A DNA stretch of 35,533 nucleotides from Methanobrevibacter olleyae (GTDB lineage Archaea > Methanobacteriota > Methanobacteria > Methanobacteriales > Methanobacteriaceae): contig SUTG01000018.1 in NCBI GenBank assembly GCA_015063035.1, positions 1 through 35,533 of the forward strand, read 5' to 3'. This document shows positions 9,380-17,129 of this stretch, piece after piece; the first letter of the stretch is position 1, and each line of letters starts with the position of its first letter. The position numbers and the translations under genes were made by a program. The notes under the pieces are model-generated. The model ran no database searches and had not been told where the DNA came from. It was given only the letters and a program-made list of their open reading frames with translations.

Positions 9380-10468
9380 ATGACAATTTATGGTAAAAAA
9401 TGGGGAACTTTTAAAGTATCTGATATATTTAAATTAGAAACGGATAATGATATTTCGGACTCTCAAAATTTACCTGAAGGCGATTATCCTTTGGTTTCAG
9501 CAAAAAAAATGAAAAACGGTGTTGATAAATTCATTGATACTGAAAAAATTAATGATAAACATGCTATTACCTGGAATAAACAGGGGGATGGAGGCGCTGG
9601 ATTGTCTTTTTATCAACCAGTACCATTTGCAAATAAAAGTACCGTATTTGTTTTAAGACCTAAGAAAAAATTATCAAAACACCAAATGATTTTTATCGTT
9701 TCACTTTTAAATAAATATCATGGCATTTTTAATCATGGGTATGGATTGTCAAAATCTAGATTTGAAGAACTTACAATACAATTGCCTATTTTAGAAGATG
9801 AAAAACCAGATTGGGATTTAATTCAACAATATATGTTCAATTTAGAACAGGAAAAGGTAAATAAATGCTTAAAATATATTAATCAAAGGATAAATGAATT
9901 AAATTATAAAAAATTAGCGCCTTTAGAGAATAAAAGTTGGGAACAATTTTATATTGGAGATTTGTTTACAATATCTTCAGGAAAGAGATTGACAAAAGCA
10001 GATATGAAACCTGGATCAACTCCTTTTATTGGAGCCACTTCTTTAAATAATGGAATTACTAACTACGTCAATAATACCAATAATTCAATGGATAGCAATG
10101 TATTAGGTGTTAATTATAATGGTAGTGTAGTGGAAAATTTTTATCATCCTTATACTTGTTTATTCTCAGATGATGTTAAAAGATTTCACTTAAAAGATTA
10201 TCCTGACAATAAGCATGTGTTATTGTTTTTTAAAACTATCATATTAAAACAAAAAGTTAAATATATGTATGGTTATAAGTTTAACTCTAAACGAATGAAA
10301 CAACAAATTATTTTAGTTCCTGTTGATGATGAAGGCAATCCTGATTACAAATATATGGAACAATATATGATTAACTTAGAAATCAAATTGAAGAATAAAT
10401 ATAAAAAACATCTTCAAAATCAAATTTATTCAAATTATATTTCACAAAAAGAAAATTTAATGGTTTAA
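9380..10468 (+). CDS. specificity (S) subunit of the BcgI-like RM system
   Basis: The 362-aa protein has two target-recognition halves. The first opens WGTFKVSDIFKLET and the second WEQFYIGDLFTISSGKRL (about residue 190); each is followed by a YPLVSAKK/TPFIGATS-type strand and a helical conserved region. This is the HsdS/BcgIB pattern, in which each half reads one part of a split DNA target. Its ATG directly follows the methylase stop codon (TAAATG), so the two are translationally coupled. No separate HsdR gene follows, which supports a IIB-like system rather than classical type I. The TAA stop lies in the GTTTAAATT extension of dif-like site D2, so the end of the reading frame is set by the repeat. 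Confidence 0.87.
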   Translation: MTIYGKKWGTFKVSDIFKLETDNDISDSQNLPEGDYPLVSAKKMKNGVDKFIDTEKINDKHAITWNKQGDGGAGLSFYQPVPFANKSTVFVLRPKKKLSKHQMIFIVSLLNKYHGIFNHGYGLSKSRFEELTIQLPILEDEKPDWDLIQQYMFNLEQEKVNKCLKYINQRINELNYKKLAPLENKSWEQFYIGDLFTISSGKRLTKADMKPGSTPFIGATSLNNGITNYVNNTNNSMDSNVLGVNYNGSVVENFYHPYTCLFSDDVKRFHLKDYPDNKHVLLFFKTIILKQKVKYMYGYKFNSKRMKQQIILVPVDDEGNPDYKYMEQYMINLEIKLKNKYKKHLQNQIYSNYISQKENLMV

Positions 10469-10471
10469 ATT

Positions 10472-10499
10472 AGTTCATTAAACCCGAGTTTTACAAAAC
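10472..10499 (-). repeat. dif-like site D2
   Basis: Minus strand: left arm GTTTTGTAAAA (one change), centre CTCGGG, right arm TTTAATGAACT (consensus), extension AATTTAAAC. The specificity-subunit stop codon (10466-10468) lies in the extension. Its centre is identical to those of D3 and D9. Confidence 0.9.
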
Positions 10500-10565
10500 C
10501 CTTAATTATTTAAAGATTTAATATAATATGAGAAGAATAGAATGTATAAATATTGGGTGATTAAA

Positions 10566-11096
10566 ATGTTTGGAAAAGTAAAAGAAAATCTTGAAACTAA
10601 TAAATTGATAAGCAAATATAATATTCATAGATACACATTTGGAATGTTCTTAGAGAAGAAAGGAATACCAAAAACTCAAGGTACACCAGAACTCGTTGAA
10701 GAATTTATGAATGATAACACTTGGATTGAACAGGTTGACATTACTTGTATTGTGGAGTTGAATGAAACTTATTTAGATGTCAATAATGCCGCAGGAACAG
10801 TATTTGGAGGAGGTTATAAAAACTACACTATGACAAGTCGTAAAAAAGTATCTGTGAAAACAAATGCATACATTGCTCAAAAAGGTATTATTTTCAAAAA
10901 AGCAATAAATAAAGCTGAAGACTTAAGATTGCCATGGGAAGAGATTACTGATTGTATTGTTGATGGTAAGACAGTTGATGTAGTTTGTGATAATGTTTCT
11001 TTTACTGCACATTTTACTAATAAAACAATTAGTGAAATATTTGCTAGTTACATCAATGAACACAAGAAAGGTCAAGTTGATGATGGTTGGGCTTAG
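10566..11096 (+). CDS. uncharacterised protein, possible PH-like fold, in a dif-bounded module
   Basis: I do not recognise this gene. ATG at 10566 gives 176 aa and is preceded by GGGTGATT at 10555-10562; an in-frame ATG at 10542 lacks such a site. The protein is soluble, with no cysteine cluster or membrane span. The first 55 residues are charged and helical (FGKVKENLETNKLI). The rest alternates beta-strand-like stretches (ITCIVELNETYLDV, YIAQKGIIFKKAI, EEITDCIVDGKTVDVVC) and ends with a helix (ISEIFASYINEHKKG). This strand pattern resembles bacterial PH-like domains, but that is only an impression. It is the sole gene between sites D2 and D3, which have the same orientation and identical centres. 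Confidence 0.7.
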   Translation: MFGKVKENLETNKLISKYNIHRYTFGMFLEKKGIPKTQGTPELVEEFMNDNTWIEQVDITCIVELNETYLDVNNAAGTVFGGGYKNYTMTSRKKVSVKTNAYIAQKGIIFKKAINKAEDLRLPWEEITDCIVDGKTVDVVCDNVSFTAHFTNKTISEIFASYINEHKKGQVDDGWA

Positions 11097-11151
11097 ATAT
11101 ATGTTTTAAATTTTTTGAAAAAATTTTGACTAATTTTTTTCGGTTTGATTA

Positions 11152-11179
11152 ATTTTATTAAACCCGAGTTTTACGAAAC
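11152..11179 (-). repeat. dif-like site D3
   Basis: Minus strand: left arm GTTTCGTAAAA (consensus), centre CTCGGG, right arm TTTAATAAAAT (three changes). The extension is TAATCAAAC, a variant shared with D4. Confidence 0.87.
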
Positions 11180-11232
11180 GATGAAAAATATTTGAATCTT
11201 TATAAGCAGGTATTTTCTCTATTTATTTAGGT

Positions 11233-11735
11233 ATGGAATCTGTATCTCAACAAAAATTAGATTATTTTAATAAAGGAAAGACTGTTGAAATGAACAAAAA
11301 AGCATTAGCTCTATTAAGAGAAAATAATATTGTAAGTATTGTTCAGTTATTGGTTGGTCTTCCAGATGAAACAAAAGAAAGTATGCTTCAAAATGAACTT
11401 CTTCTAAAAGAAGGGGGGGGCCTGATTTAGCTCATTTTTATTTTTTGACTCCTTTGCCATGGACAGAATTTGGTAAATCTATGGAAGATAAAATATCGGA
11501 AAATAATTGGGAAAAATGGGATTATAGACATCCTATTGTCAAATTGAATGATTTAACTCCTGAAGAAATTATTAAAATGTCTAAAAAGATCAAGTTAACA
11601 TTTAATTTTAATCCTAAGAAAGTAGCAAATGTTTTAGGTATTGAAGATTCATATAGGAGAAATTTTATAGTTAATTCTTTAATTCAGAGTTTAAGACAAA
11701 GATCTGGACAAAATGAAAATCCTAATTTGCAATAA
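11233..11735 (+). pseudogene. truncated and frameshifted B12-binding radical SAM protein remnant
   Basis: Two consecutive reading frames (11233-11430 and 11445-11735) are parts of one gene. The first reads KTVEMNKKALALLRENNIVS then LVGLPDETKESM, the hallmark of the C-terminal part of BchE-like B12-binding radical SAM enzymes. The second continues with FLTPLPWTEFGKSMEDKI and WDYRHPIVKL from the same family. They are split at a run of eight G (11413-11420). With six or nine G the frame runs through as KEGGPDLAHFYFLTPLPW. The N-terminal cobalamin domain and the radical SAM CxxxCxxC core are absent, so even a repaired frame would be a fragment. It starts about 50 bases after site D3. A length-variable poly-G tract is an alternative to simple decay. 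Confidence 0.82.
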
Positions 11736-11747
11736 TAGGGGGTTTAG

Positions 11748-12443
11748 ATGAGAAATTATTATTCAAATGATTACAGTGATAAAATAGCTAAATATGTGTC
11801 TTATGTTTGTGAAGCGCCTATATTAGCAATATTTGTTTTCTTAATACTCAATTTATTTCTTGATTATGATAATCTTTTATTAATTGAATCAATATCCTTA
11901 ATTTTTGGAACACTTTTTCCAATTCTTTTTGTTGTATATTGGAGCAAATATAAAGAAATTGATAGAGATTATACTGATAGACATTCAAGAAATTTTCCTT
12001 TTATTATTGCAGTAATTATTTATTTAATTGGCACTATTATTCTATGGTTTTTGAATGCAAACCCATTAACCATTGTTTTAATGTTTTGTTATGGAACAAA
12101 CACTTTAATAGTTTTTTTCATAAATTTAAAATGGAAAATAAGTGTGCATGCTATGGGAGTAACTGGTCCAACCACTGCTTTACTACTATTTAACCCATTA
12201 GGCTTTTTAATGGGCTTAATTGCACCTTTAGTTATGTGGAGCAGAGTTGTTTTAAATAAACATTCTCCTAATCAAGTATTAGCCGGGGCTATTTGTGGAT
12301 ATTTATTAACTTTTATACAAATGTATTTAATATTAAATATTATGAATTTTAAAATAAACATCCAATTATCTTCTTGGTTAATTTTAGGTTTGATAATAAT
12401 TTCAATATTGTCATATTTACTACTAAGAAAAACTTTTAATTAA
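11748..12443 (+). CDS. PAP2-like polytopic membrane protein
   Basis: This 231-aa protein has about six membrane spans. Between them lie three segments matching the acid-phosphatase signature of the PAP2 superfamily: KWKISVHAMG, then VMWSRVVLNKHSPNQVLAGA. The spaced Lys/Arg, Ser-x-His-x-x-Gly and Arg...His pattern supports a lipid-phosphate phosphatase, which would remove phosphate from an isoprenoid or lipid phosphate at the membrane. GGGG is followed closely by the ATG (ATAGGGGGTTTAG), giving a strong ribosome binding site 12 bases after the upstream remnant's stop. It was probably the downstream partner of the intact B12-radical-SAM gene, perhaps in lipid modification; that link is inference. 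A hairpin follows the stop. Confidence 0.75.
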   Translation: MRNYYSNDYSDKIAKYVSYVCEAPILAIFVFLILNLFLDYDNLLLIESISLIFGTLFPILFVVYWSKYKEIDRDYTDRHSRNFPFIIAVIIYLIGTIILWFLNANPLTIVLMFCYGTNTLIVFFINLKWKISVHAMGVTGPTTALLLFNPLGFLMGLIAPLVMWSRVVLNKHSPNQVLAGAICGYLLTFIQMYLILNIMNFKINIQLSSWLILGLIIISILSYLLLRKTFN

Positions 12444-12827
12444 TTGTTGTAAATCTCTATCCAATAATTCATATTTTTTTTATTAGAAAAATTATTGGAA
12501 ATGAGATTAATTTATATGTTGAGAGCAAATTAAGCTGCTATAAAATAAATAGTTGAAGAATTTTTCCTATAATAATGAAATTATTATAAAGTTAAACTAT
12601 TTTTTCTAAAAGAGATAAAAAATAATACGCAAAGAGTTTCTTCAACACATAATCCATAAATAATATATTATTTTTAATTTACATTTCTTGTTCAAATAAA
12701 AGGAACCAATCCATAACAAATTATCACAAATAAAACCCTCAATTTTTATTAATTTACCCTCAATGCAACAATATGCCTTTCTTTTTAATAACAATCACAT
12801 CAACCAACTATTTTATTAAATTAATTT
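12444..12827. other. gene-free interval between convergent genes
   Basis: About 380 bases of AT-rich DNA lie between the ends of the PAP2-like gene and the PIN-domain gene. Apart from the inverted repeat at 12460-12497 I see no gene, RNA or repeat. No dif-like site is recognisable here. Confidence 0.6.
12460..12497 (+). terminator. inverted repeat after the PAP2-like gene
   Basis: CCAATAATT at 12460-12468 pairs perfectly with AATTATTGG at 12489-12497, and the outer bases (TCTC and GAGA) extend the match with a short mismatch. T-rich sequence fills the loop. It lies 17 bases after the stop codon, so it may end or protect that transcript. Confidence 0.45.
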
Positions 12828-13382
12828 TCATAGAAATAAATTAGGATTATACAACCGTTCACGTTTAACTAACTCAACAAAATCAATACACTCAAAATCA
12901 TAATCAATACTTTCATCATACTCCAATTTACAACTTTTCAGTGTACATTTAGCACCAATCTTATGACAAACAGTAGGAATCCTATAATTTTTTTCCTTAT
13001 CGGCATCAATATTCATTTTTTCTTGAGTAACTAAAGTCAACTCTTTAACTTTAGCAAAAGCAATAAGAAAATAATCTGCTTTTTCCTTATTTTGATTATA
13101 CCAACCTGGGAAAATTGTAGATAATTTTCTTAGATAAGGAGTAGTTTCTGAATCAAAATTCGGATAAAAATTGTCTTCGTTTTCTTTGGTCCATTCTAAA
13201 AAGAATGCATCCCCTTTATTATTAAGTTCCTCCTTAACTTTATCAATTGAAACAATAACTCCCTCTTTAAAAAGTCTATCAAAATTCTTCCAATGAATGG
13301 GGAAAGCTTCCTCCTCATACTCTTCTTGAGGACTTCTACGAATATAAACGTTTGTATCAACAATATATTTTGCATTGTCCAA
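12828..13382 (-). CDS. DUF4411-type PIN-domain protein (probable toxin)
   Basis: The 184-aa protein starts like a PIN ribonuclease, KYIVDTNVYI with Asp9, followed by acidic positions in KVKEELNN (Glu51/52) and EKADYFLIAFAKV (Asp103). These are the spaced acidic residues that bind metal in PIN nucleases. The C-terminal half (LVTQEK, then RIPTVCHKIG) fits the family annotated DUF4411, commonly found beside HTH/ImmA genes. There is no ATG near the N-terminus. TTG at 13382 is used, and its ribosome binding site GGAGG lies in the final Lys-Glu-Asp codons of the upstream gene, four bases separating stop and start. Tight coupling to the HTH/ImmA gene supports a toxin-antitoxin role; the target RNA is unknown. 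Confidence 0.82.
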   Translation of the reverse strand: MDNAKYIVDTNVYIRRSPQEEYEEEAFPIHWKNFDRLFKEGVIVSIDKVKEELNNKGDAFFLEWTKENEDNFYPNFDSETTPYLRKLSTIFPGWYNQNKEKADYFLIAFAKVKELTLVTQEKMNIDADKEKNYRIPTVCHKIGAKCTLKSCKLEYDESIDYDFECIDFVELVKRERLYNPNLFL

Positions 13383-13386
13383 TATT

Positions 13387-14583
13387 TCAATCCTCCTTAA
13401 GCATGATTTGGATGATAAATTTTACAACTCTTAAGGAAACATCAAGGTTTCTTGCAAAATCTAAATCAGTGATAATATCATTCATATAAGCATAAATTAA
13501 TGAATTAATATAATACTCCCCATTTTTAGTAATTGTTTTTCTTGCAATTCTCCTATCCCCCTGAATCTTATTTTCATTTATTTCCTCTGGAGTTAATTCT
13601 TTTTTCACCCTAGGCGGCCTTTTAGATTCAGTTTTAGGAGAATCAAATATGAATTTGTTCAATTTTTCTTTGAATTTTTCATACTCTTTTTTAGTGATGA
13701 AATTTTCATTTAGGAATTTTCTAACAATAACTTCATTGCTAACTCCATATTTTTTAGATAATTCTTTAATTAATTTTTCATCTGTAAAATTCTCAACATT
13801 TCTATTTTCTACTTCTTGTTTAATTACTGTTGAAGGAATTAAAATTTCACCTGCTATAGCATTACATTTAACTTCAGTATAATCTTTAATGTTTAATGAA
13901 TAGAAATTACTTAATCCTTCTTTTTTAAGTAAAATGTGTGCTAATTCATGGAAAAGAGTGAATTTTTTAGCATTATCACTTTCTTGATGATTAATACCAA
14001 TAATAGGTAATTTATCATAATAAATAACATAACCTCGTAAATCCTCAGGAGGGATTTCATAAAATTGAAAAACCAAAATACCTAATTTTTCAATTTGGAT
14101 GATCCAATCATCAGTTGTGAAATTTTTCCTTCTAGCGGTATTCAATCTTACAAAGTTATTTATTGCTTCAATTGCTTCATCAATTGTATTGACATTACAA
14201 TCCTTTAATTTAAAATCAGGAATAATAAAATCTTCATCATCTTCTTCAATGTCCAATAAAGTTTCACGTCTGGCTTTAGCATTTCTTAATTCAAAAACAA
14301 TTTTTGAAGAGGATTTCACTTTTTTATTTTTAACAGTTCTGAAATCAGCAAATGGTTTTTCATAAACTGGATCATTAGCATTGAAAAACAAGTGAGGAGC
14401 TATATGATAAATTTTAGATAACTTTATGATATCATTATATTTTAATTGGCCTGTTTTTTCCCAATTATCTAAAGTTTCTTCTTTGATTCTCATTTTTTGA
14501 GCAACTGTTTTTTTATCATAATTGACTGATTCTCTAGCCCAGACTAGCCAATTTTTGTTTGCTTGTATTACTTCAGTGCTCAT
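13387..14583 (-). CDS. HTH-XRE / ImmA-IrrE metallopeptidase, probable antitoxin-regulator
   Basis: This 398-aa protein combines an N-terminal XRE helix-turn-helix (about residues 14-65, VNYDKKTVAQKMRIKEETLD) with an ImmA/IrrE zinc-peptidase domain carrying HELAH at 212-216 and a probable third ligand at Glu237. The charged C-terminal part (about 260-398) resembles the extra region often seen in partners of DUF4411 proteins. In related pairs such proteins bind the operon promoter, and the peptidase can cleave a repressor. Here it is the first gene of a two-gene minus-strand operon. It starts at ATG after GGAGGAGACTA-type sequence (complement of TAGTCTCCTCC), a strong ribosome binding site. Which protein is antitoxin is inferred from family context only. 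Confidence 0.85.
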   Translation of the reverse strand: MSTEVIQANKNWLVWARESVNYDKKTVAQKMRIKEETLDNWEKTGQLKYNDIIKLSKIYHIAPHLFFNANDPVYEKPFADFRTVKNKKVKSSSKIVFELRNAKARRETLLDIEEDDEDFIIPDFKLKDCNVNTIDEAIEAINNFVRLNTARRKNFTTDDWIIQIEKLGILVFQFYEIPPEDLRGYVIYYDKLPIIGINHQESDNAKKFTLFHELAHILLKKEGLSNFYSLNIKDYTEVKCNAIAGEILIPSTVIKQEVENRNVENFTDEKLIKELSKKYGVSNEVIVRKFLNENFITKKEYEKFKEKLNKFIFDSPKTESKRPPRVKKELTPEEINENKIQGDRRIARKTITKNGEYYINSLIYAYMNDIITDLDFARNLDVSLRVVKFIIQIMLKED

Positions 14584-14817
14584 AATAGTCTCCTCCGTTT
14601 CAGTTTTTTTTTAAATTTTAATGTTAGTATGTAATTTATATTATTATATTTTCTTTTAAGTATAGATATTTTACTATAATTTTATTAATTATCTTAGTGC
14701 AAAAAATTAGCTTCATATGGATGCATCAAACTCCTTGTCCTAATAATACTTTTGTAATGGAATATATGAAATTTTTTAACTGGTTAAAATAGTAAAAATT
14801 AGTATAGTGTTTGATTA
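14584..14817. other. promoter region of the toxin-antitoxin operon, no gene
   Basis: Between the HTH/ImmA start and site D4 the DNA is A/T-rich and contains TATATTATTATATTTTC-like sequence near 14636-14653 suitable for a minus-strand TATA element. Nothing else was recognised. Confidence 0.45.
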
Positions 14818-14845
14818 TTTTCATTAAACCAGAGTTTCACGAAAC
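14818..14845 (-). repeat. dif-like site D4
   Basis: Minus strand: left arm GTTTCGTGAAA (one change), centre CTCTGG, right arm TTTAATGAAAA (two changes). Same orientation and identical centre as D5, 259 bases away. Confidence 0.85.
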
Positions 14846-14941
14846 TTAGAACAACATTTAAAAAAAGGAAGGAATTTTCAAAGAATTTGAAGATTGCGAT
14901 TGCAAATTGTATATGCCTTAAAAGTTAAAGGAGTTTGCATT

Positions 14942-15106
14942 ATGTCAGAAAGAGAATTAGATGATGAAAAAATATTCAATAAAATAATAAGGCTACTAAA
15001 AGAAGAGGAAGAACATATAAAAAAATTAATAAAAGACATTGAAAAGAGTAATGGTGAAATACAAGAAATACTAAAAGTCATAAACGAAACAGTCAGTTTA
15101 AATTAG
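14942..15106 (+). CDS. 54-aa charged coiled-coil protein in a minimal dif-bounded module
   Basis: I do not recognise a family. ATG at 14942 has AAAGGAG at 14927-14933 with eight bases between, an excellent ribosome binding site, so this start is preferred over the upstream in-frame TTG. The product is 54 aa, almost entirely acidic/basic helix with Ile/Leu at heptad-like spacing (IFNKIIRLLKEEEEHIKKLI), consistent with a short coiled coil. It is the only gene between D4 and D5, and its TAG stop (15104-15106) lies inside D5. A small regulator, antitoxin or phage-derived protein are all possible; nothing decides between them. Confidence 0.68.
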   Translation: MSERELDDEKIFNKIIRLLKEEEEHIKKLIKDIEKSNGEIQEILKVINETVSLN

Positions 15107-15131
15107 TTCATAAACCAGAGTTTTATGAAAC
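15105..15131 (-). repeat. dif-like site D5
   Basis: Minus strand: left arm GTTTCATAAAA (one change), centre CTCTGG, right arm TTTATGAACT (one base deleted), extension AATTTAAAC. The 54-aa gene ends within it. Same centre as D4. Confidence 0.87.
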
Positions 15132-15219
15132 TTTTTAAAATATGTTGGTTTGCAACTCTATCATTTTTTTAACTTTTTTAGTATGGTGTAGTTTCTAATT
15201 TATTATTTTTTAACTATTT

Positions 15220-16089
15220 TTAAAATAAAGTGGTCTGCTTAGTCTTGTCCCTACTTGGAAACTCATGTAAGTATTCGAATATTTCATCTGGATTGTTCAT
15301 GATCTTGTTTTCATTTGTTCTTTTATAGAAGATCTTCATTAATTCCTTTTGGTTTGGACTAGCTATTCCATAGCTCTCTCCATAAGTCCTGATGTACTTT
15401 TCTTTAAGTCCAGGGAAATGCTTGTCCAACTTATTATAGAAATATTTCCTGTTTCCATCTCTTAATGTCATTCCCATTCCAAAGCAGATTATTCCTTTCA
15501 CATTTGATTCTATGCAATAATCAAGTATTCCATTGATGTTTTCTTCTGTATCGTTTATGAATGGGAGAATTGGGCATAGCCAAACTATTGTAGGAATATT
15601 GTGTTTATTTAGAATTTTCAATACATCCACTCTTTCCTTTGTAGTGCAAACATTCGGTTCAAGTATTTTGCAAAGCTCTTCATCGTATGTTGTCAATGTC
15701 ATCTGAATGACTACTTTTGCCTTTTCATTGATTTCTTTAAGCAAATCCAAGTCCCGAAGTATTAGATTTGATTTTGTGATGCAAGTAAATCCATGACCGT
15801 ATTTGTTTATGAGTTCCAATGATTCCCTTACATTTTGTATCTTCTTTTCAAGAGGTATGTATGGGTCTGTCATTGATCCTGTTCCAATCATGACCTTTTC
15901 CTTTTTATTCTTTAGGGCTTTCTTAAGGAGTTCTGTCGCATTTGCCTTGATTTCAATGTCTTCAAATGCATGGTCCATATTGTAGACATTGCTTCTTGAG
16001 TCGCAGTAGATGCAGCCATGTGAACATCCTCTGTATAGGTTCATACCATTCTTATTGGACAGGATGCTTTTAGCGTTAACGTAATGCAT
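15220..16089 (-). CDS. radical SAM protein, spore-photolyase-like (SplB/COG1533) family
   Basis: The 289-aa protein carries the 4Fe-4S radical SAM motif CSHGCIYC with Cys22, Cys26 and Cys29, preceded by MNLYRGC, the start typical of SPL-like radical SAM proteins. The TIM-barrel continues with GTGSMTDPYIPLEKK, ITKSNLILRDLDLL and IVWLCPILPFINDTEENI. The family is widespread in archaea; most members are not photolyases and have unknown substrates. It starts at ATG, has no partner gene and is convergent with the small module to its left. It is the first core-type gene after the accessory region. Confidence 0.85.
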   Translation of the reverse strand: MHYVNAKSILSNKNGMNLYRGCSHGCIYCDSRSNVYNMDHAFEDIEIKANATELLKKALKNKKEKVMIGTGSMTDPYIPLEKKIQNVRESLELINKYGHGFTCITKSNLILRDLDLLKEINEKAKVVIQMTLTTYDEELCKILEPNVCTTKERVDVLKILNKHNIPTIVWLCPILPFINDTEENINGILDYCIESNVKGIICFGMGMTLRDGNRKYFYNKLDKHFPGLKEKYIRTYGESYGIASPNQKELMKIFYKRTNENKIMNNPDEIFEYLHEFPSRDKTKQTTLF

Positions 16090-16219
16090 GATTTCACTTG
16101 TATTTCCTATTTTTTCTTATTCTATTTTTGGTTTTATTATATTAAATTGTTTTTGAGAGCATTTGAAAAGAAATTTGATAAAAGTTAATACAAAGTAAAA
16201 GTTAATTTCAATAAGCATG

Positions 16220-16228
16220 TTTATATAA
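16220..16228 (+). promoter_or_regulatory. TATA box of the chorismate mutase-S17e operon
   Basis: TTTATATAA lies about 50 bases before the GTG start, giving an expected leader of roughly 20-25 bases. Confidence 0.65.
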
Positions 16229-16275
16229 GATGAGATATAAAGTATAATTATTATCAAAACTATGGAGTTATTTTT

Positions 16276-16599
16276 GTGGATAAGAAAGAGATTATGGGCT
16301 TATTTGAAAATGAGGAAGAAGCTCAGGATATTCTTGAAAAGTCTAGAAAAAGAATCGATGAAATTGATAATGATTTAGTTAACTTAATAAGTGAAAGAAC
16401 TTCACTTGCTAGGGATATTGTTTTAGCTAAAGTTTTTTTAGGCATGGAAATTTATGACAAGTCAAGAGAAGAGCAAATCCATGCCAAAGTAAGAAAATTA
16501 GCTGAAGACCTAAATATTGATAACGATATTCTTAGCGATATTATGGACATGCTAACAACTTTAAATAAAAATAAACAAAGAGAAATTTTGGAGGAATGA
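16276..16599 (+). CDS. chorismate mutase (AroQ fold)
   Basis: The 107-aa protein is an all-helical AroQ-type chorismate mutase, converting chorismate to prephenate for phenylalanine and tyrosine. The first helix has the signature [26 protein letters not shown], with the substrate-binding Arg and the Arg of the ISERTSLA segment; [10 protein letters not shown] contains the second conserved Lys/Arg-Glu cluster. It starts at GTG, eight bases after GGAG (16264-16267). The gene overlaps the reading of S17e so that its TGA precedes the S17e ATG by two bases. Pairing with S17e is common in Methanobacteriales as I recall. Confidence 0.92.
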   Translation: MDKKEIMGLFENEEEAQDILEKSRKRIDEIDNDLVNLISERTSLARDIVLAKVFLGMEIYDKSREEQIHAKVRKLAEDLNIDNDILSDIMDMLTTLNKNKQREILEE

Positions 16600-16601
16600 T
16601 T

Positions 16602-16799
16602 ATGGGAAACATTAGAACTTCATTCGTAAAACGTATATCAAAAGAATTAATTGAAACTCACCAAGGTAAATTTACCACTGATTTTGAAGAAAACAAAAAA
16701 TTAGTTGCAGAGTACTCTACTGTAAGCACTAAACACTTAAGAAATAAAATTGCTGGTTACATTACTAGATTAGTAAAACAACAAGCAAACCAAGCTTAA
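16602..16799 (+). CDS. rps17e: 30S ribosomal protein S17e
   Basis: The 65-aa protein [20 protein letters not shown]... is a typical archaeal S17e, a small basic protein of the 30S subunit found only in archaea and eukaryotes. ATG at 16602 is chosen because GGAGG at 16590-16594 sits seven bases ahead and the N-terminus matches the family; the ATG at 16596 is too close to that site. The gene is co-transcribed with chorismate mutase. Confidence 0.95.
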   Translation: MGNIRTSFVKRISKELIETHQGKFTTDFEENKKLVAEYSTVSTKHLRNKIAGYITRLVKQQANQA

Positions 16800-17129
16800 T
16801 TTTATTTTTTTCTTTTTTTAAGATTAATTTATTTTAATCTTCACTACTTTTAGATTAATTAATTTTAATCTACCACTTTTTTAAATTTTTTTATTCATTT
16901 TAACATTTTTTTAAATTTCATGATTCTAATTTTAGGATCTTTATCATTTTTATTAATTATCCAGTATTTTTTATTAACAAATCTCCAATTTAGATTGAAA
17001 AATGTAAAATTAATAATTAAATATATAAATACCCTTTAATATAATTAATAAATGGATAATAGTCTATAAAATATAATTTATCAAAATATTATTTTAATTT
17101 TTAATTTAAAAGAAAAGGTGTGTAAACAA
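16800..17129. other. intergenic region with tandem T-tracts and the lysC leader
   Basis: The left part is T-rich with two near-copies of AGATTAATT(T/A)ATTTTAATCT at about 16822 and 16851, each nearly palindromic, and is a plausible termination zone for S17e. The right part holds the lysC promoter. No gene was found. Confidence 0.6.
17022..17030 (+). promoter_or_regulatory. TATA box of lysC
   Basis: TATATAAAT is about 100 bases before the lysC ATG, which would give a leader of around 75 bases, longer than for most genes here. Confidence 0.55.
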
